From positions 62,001 through 126,000 of the forward strand of contig CAJNOL010000384.1 in assembly GCA_905250125.1 (NCBI GenBank): a DNA stretch of 64,000 nt, in the 5' to 3' direction. The number at the start of each line of letters is the position of its first letter. Position 1 is the first letter of the stretch. Of the stretch, positions 53,104-64,000 are shown piece after piece. The DNA comes from Rotaria sordida. Lineage: Eukaryota > Rotifera > Eurotatoria > Philodinida > Philodinidae. The notes beneath the pieces are model-generated. The model worked only from the letters and a program-made list of their open reading frames with translations, had not been told where the DNA came from and did no database searches. A program made the translations under genes and the position numbers.

Positions 53104-55928
53104 CAGAGATGTTGACGAGCTGATCGATTTTGATTCTACTTGCCCGACTTGTGACCCGTGGGTATGTTGAATCTCACAGGCCGGATTATATTTTTAACGT
53201 GCACCCGCGGGTTTAATCTGTTTACAAATTTTGCTTTTCATTCTTCGTCTCTTCGTTCTGCATATTGTTACGTTCACTATTCATGTCATTTCTTCGTTCT
53301 TTCAAGGATTTAGTTGCTTGTACTGTTTCTTTCGTTCTTCATCGTTTAGATTCTTTCTATCATTTATTCTCACTACATTTTAGTTCTAGTCTTTCAACTA
53401 CTTGTTTTTTGAAGTATATATGCATAACTGTGCTTTAGATAGAAATGTAAGTTTTCTTTTAGACACATCGAATCAAAAACTTATATTCGTACAAAACCAA
53501 GTTCGTTCCATGTAAAAAATAAGAATGAAAGATGTGTAATCTAGTTACTTTTCGGTTGTTTTGCGCACTTATCATCATTTTTATCCTAGTCGAAGCTGTA
53601 TTTACTACAGGGGTCGCAGCGGTATATATACAAAAATCAGGAAAGTAGACAGGAAAATTTTTAATAAAAATCAGGAAAAGTGAAATTCATTTTGATAGTG
53701 TTTTTCAGAATCAAATTTGCATAAACGTGTAGGGAGCTACTACGATTAACCCTTCCAAGATCATAGCTAAACCAATAGATGCAATTCCGTTGAGATTTTA
53801 TATATAAGATGCGTATTATACATTGTTGCTATTTTCATCAAAATTTTTTTGTAAAATTTTTAAAACCATTTTCGATCCATGCTCGCTAATGATGATGAAA
53901 TACTTTGCTCATTTCCCTAGAGAAGTACGGGTATGGGATAAAATTCGATTGAGACTCATCTACAAATCAAAACTTGGAATATCACTAGGAGTTACTCCTA
54001 ACTTGATTTTAGCAATAAAAATCAAACCGTTTCGCGAGCCACAAAAGGGCATCGTCCGCCTTTCTTTTTGGAATAGAAACAATTCTGCAAAGTATCATCA
54101 GGCTTACTACCTTAGTGGCCTCATCAGAGTCATAACTCTTTTATAGATATGTACACTGAAACCTCCTCTATGTAATAGGAAAACATTTTCTTCATATCTT
54201 TTTTGCATTGGCGAGTTATTCAAGGATTAAAAAACTTGAAAAATCACACTATGTTTAGCATGGTGGGTCTGAGAGGGTTGGTTAACATATTTTTCTAGTC
54301 GGATACATTTGCGAATACAATTTGCGCTTTATAGGTAGATAAAGTGAATTGAGAAGTTTGTTTATTTTAAAGTTCATCAATAAGAAAATGAATTTAGCAG
54401 AAAATAAAATTTCGTTTGTCATTCATTTTTTAATCCTTTCTGAACTGATATATATTTACATATAACGTTTGTCTTTTTATTATGTTCAATACAAACTTCG
54501 ATGTAGTTCGTACAAATATTTCCATCTAATATTATATTTAATGCATACTGTACCTTTTCCTTTCGTCAGCCGATGATGTAATTTCTTTTTCTTTCCTTAT
54601 TACAATTATCATTTAACTATTCTAACCAAATTTCTTCTATGAATTTAACTTTTTCAAGCTGGAAATTTACTTTGAACAAGATAATCAGTCTTGTAGAAAA
54701 TTTTGATTCAAAGATAAAGATTTGATGTTGACATATCGATCAATAAAAGCGTTCAAAATCAACTATTAGAATCAGTTCTGTTCTATTAAAGGAGCACTAC
54801 TGATTTTCATACTTTTTTCTATTTAGTATGTTTACATATGAAAACAATATTTTTTTTGTCTACGGACTTAATATTCTTGTAAAGCAAAATATTCTATTTT
54901 TTTTTCTTTAAAAATCATGTTTCAAGAAACTTTTCAAGGTTCTCGAAAATACAGAAGAAGAAAAGTCCATTCATTATATGCTATCCATTATACGTGTGTA
55001 TACATAGTTTTTAATTAAATGTTCATTCGTGGTGTTTTAAAATCTATATTGTCGTCCCTTCGTGAGTGTTCGGAAATGAAACACTATTTTCAAGAAATAT
55101 AATAGCACAACGCATACGGAAAAATATTGGGAAAGAATTTCTACTTGTTGTGAGATGCGACCGCCGAGCGAACAGATTTTAGGGCAGTGGCCGACTTCAC
55201 CGACGTTTCGTGACCATGATCGACCTTTGCACTGCACTCACCTAGTTTTTCAGGCACGATACACATCTCTGATTGCTAATGCTGAGCTAACTATATAACG
55301 AAAACTCAATTGTTTGAAAATGTTGAAAACCTACACTGATTATAAAAAAAACAAAAATGAGTGGCTGAACTAATTATTATTTGAATATCATCTTTATTTT
55401 TGTTTTAAGTTAGTCTATAGATATTTTTAGATAAAGTTTGAAAAATAAGTTGATGATAATAAAAGAATGAATTGTAACCGTTTAGTTATAGTCCTATAGG
55501 AATAAATCATTAAAAAAAAACTCAGGAAATTAATACGGCTGCGAGACCTGCTACTATATTAACATTGTAGATATGAATATATGCTATTATTTTTACTTTA
55601 CTATTTATTATCGTAAAGTTGAGTTCAAATTTTGTTATGTTTATGTATACGCTCAAAAATAAATGATTATATTCTAATAATAAAAATCATAGTGTTACAA
55701 ATAATTAAAAAACAAACACGTGAATAAAAAGCTAATGAGTGTGTAACTAAATATCTTACTAATAAAATTTGTATGATCTCGCGGATTAATCCATGACGAG
55801 TTAATAACTTTTCAACTCAGAAAGTAGTCCGTGGATCGAAGGAAGAAAAGGCTAAATCCATGAAGTGGGTCGGGTTCGATCTCGAATGGATCAGATCAAA
55901 ATAAAAAAACCAGCCATTAACATCTGTG
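53104..55928. mobile_element. probable non-autonomous hAT element, about 2.8 kb
   Basis: The left end is CAGAGATGTTGACGAGCTG; the reverse complement of the right end, CACAGATGTTAATGGCTGG, is related. Flanks TTTCAGAT (53096-53103) and TTTCAAAT (55929-55936) form an 8 bp duplication with one mismatch. Both subterminal regions carry 'CCCGACC/GGGTCGGG' or 'CCCGTGGGT/ACCCGCGGG' motifs. Inside I see no transposase: the longest frame (53823-54146) matches nothing. Part of the right half (55549-55769) recurs at 50236-50459. The interior may contain other nested insertions (for example near 55130-55275). Confidence 0.55.
55549..55769. repeat. direct repeat, copy 2
   Basis: Second copy of the 220 bp repeat described at 50236-50459, same orientation, lying in the right part of the hAT-like element. 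Confidence 0.7.
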
Positions 55929-55936
55929 TTTCAAAT

Positions 55937-57222
55937 CATTTCGTTGTCCCTATCCTAAGATAAACCTCTGATAAAAACTTATATTTCACACTGCTTATAT
56001 ACAACGGCATATTTTATCTTCTTATCTCAGGAAAGAAACAAATCAAAAGACCTGAACTACTCACAATAACCTGCTATCGTTAAGATCGATCCCTATGCAA
56101 AGTTTCAAGTGGAAATTTGAAAATGACTTTTCTTATGTTCCTGAGAGTGACGACATAGACTTAAAAAATACCGTAAAAATGCAACATCCCAGCAGCAATA
56201 AGTTAAGAATCCGAACGCTTTTCAGAATTTTCTTAACGAAAAGTAATTGATATACAGACAGGAAATAATCTCTAACTAAATGCATCTCTATGAGATTTGA
56301 GTATGCGTATCGACGGTTTGAAATATGAATATGATGTTCAATTTATCAAAAGTGGCTAACTTATTTGAGACTTATCATGCAACGAAATGCAAAATACAAC
56401 TACAGAACGAAAACCTTTCATATCTTTCCTTCATTTTAGATTGTTTATTCTGTTTATAGTTTGACTCATCAATTAGAATGTAGTTGATGAATAAATACCT
56501 TTCAAAACTATATCGAAGACATTAAAAGAAAAAATACGAGAAAGACAATTTTTGGCGTTTCGTACAATTAAAAAATAGATTGAACAAAAAATCATCTTGG
56601 GATGATTGTGAAAGAATGATTGATAAAATTTCTAACAGACTTAGCGAAATGATAATAATAACTAATAGATAACGAATACATAATATTCTTACAAAGGAAA
56701 AGATATCATTTAATATTATGTTATTTGAAATCTCGATACAAATACTCAAATCTCTTATAGATCTATTCAGTCAGAGATTATTTCCTGTCTTCATATAAAT
56801 TAATTTTCCTCAAAGTTCAGAACTTATAAAACACACTAAAATCATTTGAGAGACTTCGCTTGTAAGATACAGAAATGGAGAATCGGCCCTTAGATTAGAG
56901 TTGCATTTCCAGGAAAAAGTAATCTGTAGATAAAAATTGGAAAAAATATGATAGGTTTCTGCTTGCTCTATGGAAAGAAGGTTCGATAGATTCTATTTCT
57001 CTGCTAAGATGATAGTTTGAATTTAAATCCATTGAATTCTGTTTAGTTACTTCTACAGTCAATAATCTAAAAGTTCTGAATTGAATTGAAATTATTTATT
57101 GGAACAAAAAATAAAACATGAAACTATTTGACAAACAGAAAGCTGGAACAATATAAATCGAATAGCCATTGTTTGTTTTTTAAAATAAATTTTAATCAAT
57201 TATAATATATGATGTTTTATAT
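55937..57222. other. intergenic, no gene; dispersed repeat copy
   Basis: 55990-56235 is a copy of the dispersed repeat family ('CTTATCTCAGGAAAGAAACA', 'AGCAGCAATAAGTTAAGAA'). The rest is AT-rich. On the minus strand AATAAA at 57095-57100 may be the polyA signal of the GPCR gene. Confidence 0.45.
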
Positions 57223-59836
57223 TTATCGTTGATATTTTCTAAAACGTAATAAATATCTTAGAAGTTCATGACGAAATTTCTTTCCACAAAATGAATAAAG
57301 AAAAAAATTTATTGAATATGATAAATATGATATATGTTGTGCTATAATAACGATAATATAAAATATATGAAAAAAATTTAAATTAATTATTGATTGATTT
57401 TTTGTACTAATTGTTGCTATTGTATAAGCAAAATTTGGATCTTCCATTATTGTTGAAAAAGTTCCATTAGAATTATTTATTTGATTTAGATAATTTCGAA
57501 CAGAATTATTAATTAATTGAGATTTTTTTAATGTATAAATTTTTAAAGTAATTGAACAGATGTGTGAAGGAGCATTAAGTAATAGAAAACAAGTTGAAAC
57601 TAAAATAAGCATACGTGTTACATGATGTGATTGAGCCTGAGAACGTGTTGTTGAACGTATTGAAGCTGTACGATGAGGTGTACCAGCAACAGTTAGAAAA
57701 TGATCTTTAATTTCTTCATTGACTGATAATCGATGTTTTGAATTCTAAATTAGAAAGATAATATATTATAGAATTCAATTACCTTGTTTAATATGCGATT
57801 TAATAACACTCATTTTGACTTCGAACTGTCAATGCGAAAGATTCTTTGCATGAAAATATAAATCCTGAATTACAAAACTCGTACTAAATATGAACCAGAA
57901 TCAATGTTAATTGAGAATCAAGACATGGCGAAGTAATCTCTTCCGGATATCAAGTTAACCTTTTCAGCAATTCTATACATTATGTCAAGAACACATTTGG
58001 TACATCCGACAGATTCTATTAAAAGTCTTTAGGAATTTCAAATTGTTCCTTCGACTGAGAATATTTGAATAAAATACTTACAGCATTATTTTCTTTTTTG
58101 CTTTGGACTAACATTAATATAAAGTTTATTAGCAGAGAACTCAAAATAACTAACGTTCATTATCAAAATTTCAATATTCCTTCTTGCTATATAACACTAC
58201 ATTTTATTTCGAATATCCTTCTTTTAGTAGACGCATAGGAATAGGTTTTTTTGACTTTTAGGTTCAATCTTACTGACACTTATCTAGAGAATCTTATCGT
58301 CAGTTTTGCTGTGCAATAAATTCAACATATGATAAATACTTTATACTTATCGGATTATTATTGAAAATATAAGAGTAGATAATCGATCAGAGTTTTCAAG
58401 AATTTAATCTCAGTGTATATATTTTGTAAAAAACAAAAAATGCTAAATTGAATATTTTCTAATGAATAAATTTTCAACTGTTTTGTTATACATGAAAAAT
58501 TATTTTCTTTTCCTTTCTTGTGAAAATTATCTGATGAGTTCGATTATACTTTATTAAAAATTTTATTATAAATCCTGCAACAATATCCTAGACTATATCA
58601 TTCAGCCATTTGTGTTCTATTAAATCTGAGCCATTTATGCATAATGTTATCATAAATTGATGCTATATGAAAAGTTCATTTTTTTTTCTGGATCAATGCA
58701 TATTCTAGAATATTGTATTTTGGTATTCGATAAAAGCAAACTATTAATAGAACTAATTATGTGACATAATGAAAATCTTTTATTTTTATAAAGAAAAACG
58801 ATGTAAAATAATTGCTTTCTCTTTTTTTAAGGGTAATAAATAATGACATATGTAGTAAATGCTACAGCAAAGAATACACATCTTAATTTACAGTCTATTC
58901 TAAGATCTATAATGTATGAGAATTAATTCTATATTAAATATCTAAACGAATATTAATCTAATCTACCCAATAATAATTGAAGTATTTTGAAAATATCAAT
59001 AGTTTTTTTTTTTTTATAATACCTTAGTATTTAGTACTGTTGTAATTTCAGATAATTTTGTTTGTGAAATTGAATCGAATGAACCTGTACTTTTTCTTAC
59101 TGAATTTAATGTTAAAATATTTCTATTTGATCGTTTTTTATATGATAATTGTTTATTATTTCGAGAAGTTTTTCTTAAATGAAATATAATTAATAAATTT
59201 AATACAGCAATTATTGTAAATGGTATAACAAATGATGATAATGCATCGGATATAAACCAATTTAAATTTAATTCTTCTTGACAATTTTCATAATGATTAT
59301 TTTTAATAAGCATTAAACAATAAGAAATACCAAGTAAAATAAATAATGTTAAAATAATATAATGTAAAAATTGAATTCTTCTTTCAATAAATGCACTTAA
59401 AGGAAATTTAACAGCAATAAAACGTTGAATTGTAAAATGAACTGTAAAACAAGCTGATAATAATTCAGCTAAATGAGAAAAAAATGATAATAAACGACAA
59501 AATAAATCGGAATCTAATTCGATTAAATCATTTAAACAACGAGAAACAAGTGCTAAATTAAATAATAGATCAGTAGTTGCTAAAATCAAAAAATAAAAAA
59601 TAATAAAATAAATATATTTGTTTTTTTTTTTTTATGTATTTTTATTTACCCAGTGCGATTAATGTACAATTGTTAAAATTTTTTGTAAGAGATCGTTTAG
59701 ATAACATAACTATTGTAATAACATTTCCAGCAATGCCAATCAAAGAAACAATAATAATATATGGTATCGATATTTGCATAAGAATAACTTGAATATTTTC
59801 TATTGTGTTATTTGATTCAAGTCGATTATTGGACAT
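57223..59836 (-). CDS. rhodopsin-class (class A) GPCR, orphan, peptide-receptor-like
   Basis: Three exons, 59836-59650, 59579-59023 and 57744-57223; 421 residues, all joins in frame. Landmarks: TM1 with GN (Asn38); TM2 LATTDLLFNLAL; a Cys at the start of TM3 (DLFCRLL) paired with one in the second extracellular loop (YENCQEE); the TM3 end reads TIQRFIAV in place of the usual D/ERY; a long third intracellular loop split by a 1278 bp intron; TM6 LILVSTCFLLLNAPSHICS; TM7 SYSINFFLYSFCGKKFRHELLR instead of NPxxY. An N-glycosylation site (N9) lies in the short N-terminus. The pattern resembles the expanded FMRFamide/peptide-like receptors of rotifers, nematodes and other invertebrates; the ligand is unknown. 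No acceptor-like site precedes the ATG. Confidence 0.85.
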
Positions 59837-62800
59837 TTCTTTTTTGTTTTTTTGGTTGTATTTAATAATATTCAAATGAAATATATCTTAAGCATTTAAT
59901 CTAAATATAGATAAGAGAAGGTTTAGAATAATTAGAATTATGAAATCAATTAATTTGAGAAAAATAAATTGATCGAAGAAAAATCTGATATTTTACGCAC
60001 ATTGTGTTCGGAAGAAGGTGAACATGAATGATTGCTGCAATTTATTCTCATTTATGAATGAACAAGTTAAATACTTACTGTGCACGTGTTCTATAGTTTT
60101 CTCTGTTGGTTTATTAAAATAAATATGATTTATGACATATATAATATGAGATTTTAAATAAAGTAAAAAGGAATTTTTCTTGTTTCTAAACAATCAACAA
60201 TAAACTAAAATTCAACTGAAATAAAAAATAAGAAGATTTCATAGTCATAATTAATATATGTCTATTAAAATGATATGCAAGACATGATGAATTGATACAT
60301 TCTAGATATTTCCTTCATTAGATCCTTTTTGTTTTATTGTCATATTAAACGTAGTGAAAATAATAAGACAAGAAAGAAGGAAACAAAAGAATAATTCAAA
60401 TTTTTATTTGCGTACTCTTCCTACGTCAAGAAAAATGTGTGGGAATGCATTTTTTATTAGGCTAGCAAAATGATTGCTTATATGTTTAAAGTCATGCATC
60501 GAACTTTTCTACTTCATTTTAATCATAATTATTATCTGTACACTGTCACACATTGTAAGCTTATGCATAGATTATCGACGACAGTTGACATTAATGTTAG
60601 ATTATTTTGTGTTTTGTCGGCGAGATGAGGAAAAGAAATGAAATTTTAAAGAACTTTAAACAAAAAAAAAAGGATCTTTCCTAAATTGAAAAAGTTTTTT
60701 TCTGAAAAAAAAACGGAAGATAATAATGGAGAATATACTAATAAGAAATAATAACAATGATACTAAACCTTCGAAAGGTGAACTTATGGTTTAAAGTTCT
60801 TATTACAACTTAATTATCTGTTTTTTTTTTGCCATGATTATGTCGTAGCCAGCTTGCTAATGTCTCAAACCATAGTATAAGAAAAAAAAAAGAATGTCCT
60901 TATTACTAAAAGAGAGAAAAAAAAAACAAAGAATGTGTTAATAAGAAAATAGAGAGAATATAAATTATCTGTGCATGAACGTTATGAAATAATATTTGAT
61001 ATGACAAAAAAAAGGTCTCATATTTCTTCAGTTATACTATACATTTGTTCCTGAATGACTTTTTCTATTAAATAAAAGGAAATAAAAAAATAAATAAATA
61101 AGAAATTTCTTTCTATGATCTAACTAAAACTCATATTAATAAGCATTCATGAATATGCCTTTTATATTCTTTTACCCTTCTCTTTAAAAATTTTCATTTT
61201 CAAAAAAAAATAAATTCTTACGTCAACAAAAACCTTTCAAGTCTACTTTAAAATATAGTAATATCAACATTAGATTAGTATATGCATGAGGAAATTTAAC
61301 GGAAAAATAAAGAAACACCTGTCAAAAGATTTTTTTCTTTTTTGAAGCTTTTTCTTATTTTAAAGTAGAGTACTTTTTAAAATTATTAGAACGTTGCGTT
61401 AAAAATAGCATATGTTACTGCTTGACATTCTTTTCACATTTATTCATGTAGAAATTAAAGATAGTTCTATTAAAGTTTTCTTAACCTTCGGATGATTTTT
61501 GTGGGTCCAGCTAGAGCCACATAATATCATTTTTTCGTTCCCTTCTACGTTAATATGTATCCTTTTCTAAGCGATTTCTTTTCTAATTCTCAGAGCTAAG
61601 CTTAGAAAAGAGATCGCTCGGAAAAGGATGCGTTATAGCGTAGCAGGAAATAAAAAATGGTATTATGTAGGTCCAACTGGACCCGAAAAAGTCATCCGAG
61701 GATTATGATTATTCTATTTCTTCATTCAATTATCATAGATTTATATAATCCGTTAGCAATAGTTTTTTAATATAAGAAAATGAGCATTTTATTTTTTTTT
61801 ATTAATCATTATACTCTTTCATTTTTGAATTTAAATAAATTCATTTCTTCTAGTCTTTTTTTTTCGGCTATCTTCTTAAGCAAGAAAGTAATACTTCTAT
61901 ATAGATCAGACTAGTCCTACCGTTAAATATATTTCTTAGCTAATTTGCATTATCCATAGCCTAGTATTAGTAAATACTTTATCTTAAGTATGTCTATAGC
62001 AATTAACATGTTTACAATATGTGTTTTGGCAATGGAATGTCAAATGAAGCTTATTATTATTATTGTTATTCTTGTTTCTTTAAGCATAAAATAAACAAAC
62101 GTAATACTTGTTTGAATTCTTTCATATTTTTCATTAGGAATATTTATAGAATAAATAGTTTTCAAGTGTTAAAGTTATTTTTAGTGAGATTTAATGTTGA
62201 AAAAGTAGCAGAAAAGATATATGCTCTTCGTTCACATTTTTAAAAAAAAATGTGTTTAGAGTTAATTGAATATTTTCCATAGATTTTTTTCGTCCATAAA
62301 GTGTTTTCTAATGACAATTTTATTTTTCTTGATATTATGTAGATAGATTATAATCAAATAGTCAGATTTTTCAGATTAAAATAAAATTTTAGAAATATGA
62401 GACGCATTGCAATTCTATTTAATTGTCCATATTTTTTAAAATCAATATGATATATCATGAAAATCAAATGAAATAATTTTCGATATTGTAAAATACTGAT
62501 AAAGTTATCAGTTTTTTAAAATAATAACGAATTTAAAAAAACAATACAAACAGAGATTTGTTTTAAATTAAGATAAATTCATCTGTCTTGTATGAATAGT
62601 TGTATTTCTAAAAATTAACTTTCATCACTCTCAAAAATAATTAGATCAAATGAATTGATCGAAAAAATTCAAAAAAATGATTTTTTAATATTTGGTTTGA
62701 ATCTGTCAATGTCCAACTTTAAATATCAATCAAACGGATATGCATATATATTTATTCCTACAGCGAATAGACGATTTTTAGATTTTTAATTCATGATTAT

Positions 62801-64000
62801 TTTCTTCTATGTAAAGTCGATGCATTTGGTTCCATGTGAAACAGATAAGATCAAAAAATTTCTTGTGAATGTTCTGCTTTCGTCTGTCAAATAGGTACAG
62901 TGTTACTTCTCCTTCAATTTTAATAAAAATTTAAATGAAACCTCTCTGTCATTCGATACACTATTATAATTTGTTTCCTTACTAAGTGAGCTTGTTTCAT
63001 ATAAATGGTCTTTATTTTTTAAATCAACAATTTATACAAGTTGGTATTCGACTTGTAATATTCTCTAGAGCGTTTTATAATTAATATGAATAACTATTGA
63101 AGCTGATTTTGTAATAATGACTAATAAAATCTTGATAGTCTTGTTTTACATGAATTAATATCCTTACAATCTGTTAATAAGAAAAATATTAATAACTTAA
63201 TATGACATATTTTCTTAATCGGATTTTATTCGGCATCGAAATTCATATACTTTCAATGGAAATTGTTATCGGATAATTAATTTTTTTTAATAAATTTCTC
63301 TATATTACATTGTTTAAACAAGTTTCATTTTGAAGCTGAATATATGATATTTATTTTTTGAAAGAACAATGTTTTTTAATTATATATACTGATAGATAAC
63401 GATCATGAAATATTTCTTGATAGTTATATCAATGACAAATTTTATTCTTCATTTGTAACAAAAAAACGACAATTTGCTTAATGATTTTAATGTCCTTTGT
63501 TTAAGTAGTCATGTATTTTTTTTATTCCGTCGTGCAAAATTGCGTTCCATTTCATATTTCTATGATATTATTAAGTATTTTATTTTCTTTACTAAAAAAC
63601 TCATTTTATGCCTGGTTGAATTTTTTTCTCAACGTCTTTTTTTGAATTTGAAAATGATAGTTAATTAAAAATATTATTTTTGTGTATTAATTAACCTGCC
63701 TTTGGTGAGAATTGTAGATATTTCATAGTAATATTTATTACATCTAGTCTATATTAAAATAATTGAATAAATCTAATACATAAATGAAAATTAAGTATTA
63801 TCGAAGTCACATCAAAATTAAATTCAAGAAGAAATTTATCAAAAAAAAAACATTCTTTCTCAAGGAAGTGTTTGACTTTATTAGGACTATAATTCGTTAG
63901 AATTTTTTTTTAATATGTTACATAGCTTCATGATATAGAGCAAAAATTAATAATTAACTGGATATCAATAGACACTATTTGCATATCTCTAATGTGTCAT
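59837..64000. other. intergenic, no gene seen
   Basis: Over 4 kb of very AT-rich sequence without supportable coding regions. The only clear structure is a fold-back at 61484-61704. Numerous A and T homopolymers; no tRNA or rRNA recognised. The short frames at 62019-62243 and 63474-63668 look random. Confidence 0.5.
61484..61704. mobile_element. 221 bp fold-back MITE
   Basis: The ends CCTTCGGATGATTTTTGTGG and (reverse complement of right) CCTCGGATGACTTTTTCGGG match. The arms continue with 'GGTCCAG' and 'CATAATAYCATTTTTT', and meet near an AAGCTTAG/CTAAGCTT centre around 61600. The left flank is TTAA and the right flank ATTA, so a TTAA or TA target is possible. It is non-coding. Confidence 0.65.

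Noticed and set aside
53823..54146. 107-codon frame inside the hAT-like element, candidate transposase
   Set aside because: No hAT, mariner or other transposase motif is visible and codon use is random-like.

Overview
This 64 kb window is eukaryotic nuclear DNA. It is very AT-rich, and its genes are split by many short GT-AG introns (about 45-100 bp), with a few introns of 1-2 kb that carry transposon debris. The recognisable proteins (paramyosin, UPF1, CHMP2B, an ARB2/FAM172-type protein, a TMEM35-type protein and a rhodopsin-class GPCR) point to an invertebrate animal. AT-rich compact genes, probable spliced-leader acceptors and many small hAT and Tc1/mariner-type elements fit a bdelloid rotifer best. 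That assignment is inference; another AT-rich small invertebrate is possible.

Layout: 1776-2298 (+) is a two-exon TMEM35-like membrane protein. 2.3-7.3 kb is intergenic, with a nested set of fold-back elements at 5878-7018. 7313-13889 (-) is a 14-exon paramyosin gene. 15378-18181 (-) is an 8-exon unrecognised protein with an 11-residue repeat. 19-25 kb is a decay zone holding a dead hAT transposase, a truncated mariner transposase and MITEs. 26181-27357 (+) is the 3' part of an unrecognised gene built from symmetric phase-1 exons. 27.6-29.95 kb is a composite inverted-repeat element with an internal tandem array. 31290-33355 (+) is a two-exon unrecognised protein. 34457-34758 is a hAT-type MITE. 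36216-36998 (+) is an unrecognised coiled-coil-like protein.

37331-49240 (-) is the gene-dense core: UPF1 (14 exons), then an ARB2-domain protein with an N-terminal RING-like zinc cluster (2 exons), then CHMP2B (7 exons), all on one strand. The ARB2 stop and the CHMP2B start are only 68 bp apart. Each of the three start codons sits 0-11 nt behind a splice-acceptor-like sequence. This is the layout expected of an operon resolved by spliced-leader trans-splicing.

51301-51858 is a 558 bp palindrome next to a small secreted cysteine-rich protein gene (51884-52168, -). 53104-55928 is a probable non-autonomous hAT element. 57223-59836 (-) is a three-exon GPCR. I see no gene in 59.9-64 kb.

Exon joins were made by eye. 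For every multi-exon gene reported complete, the exon lengths sum to an open frame from ATG to stop, which supports the models. The window shows no CRISPR array, rRNA or convincing tRNA.
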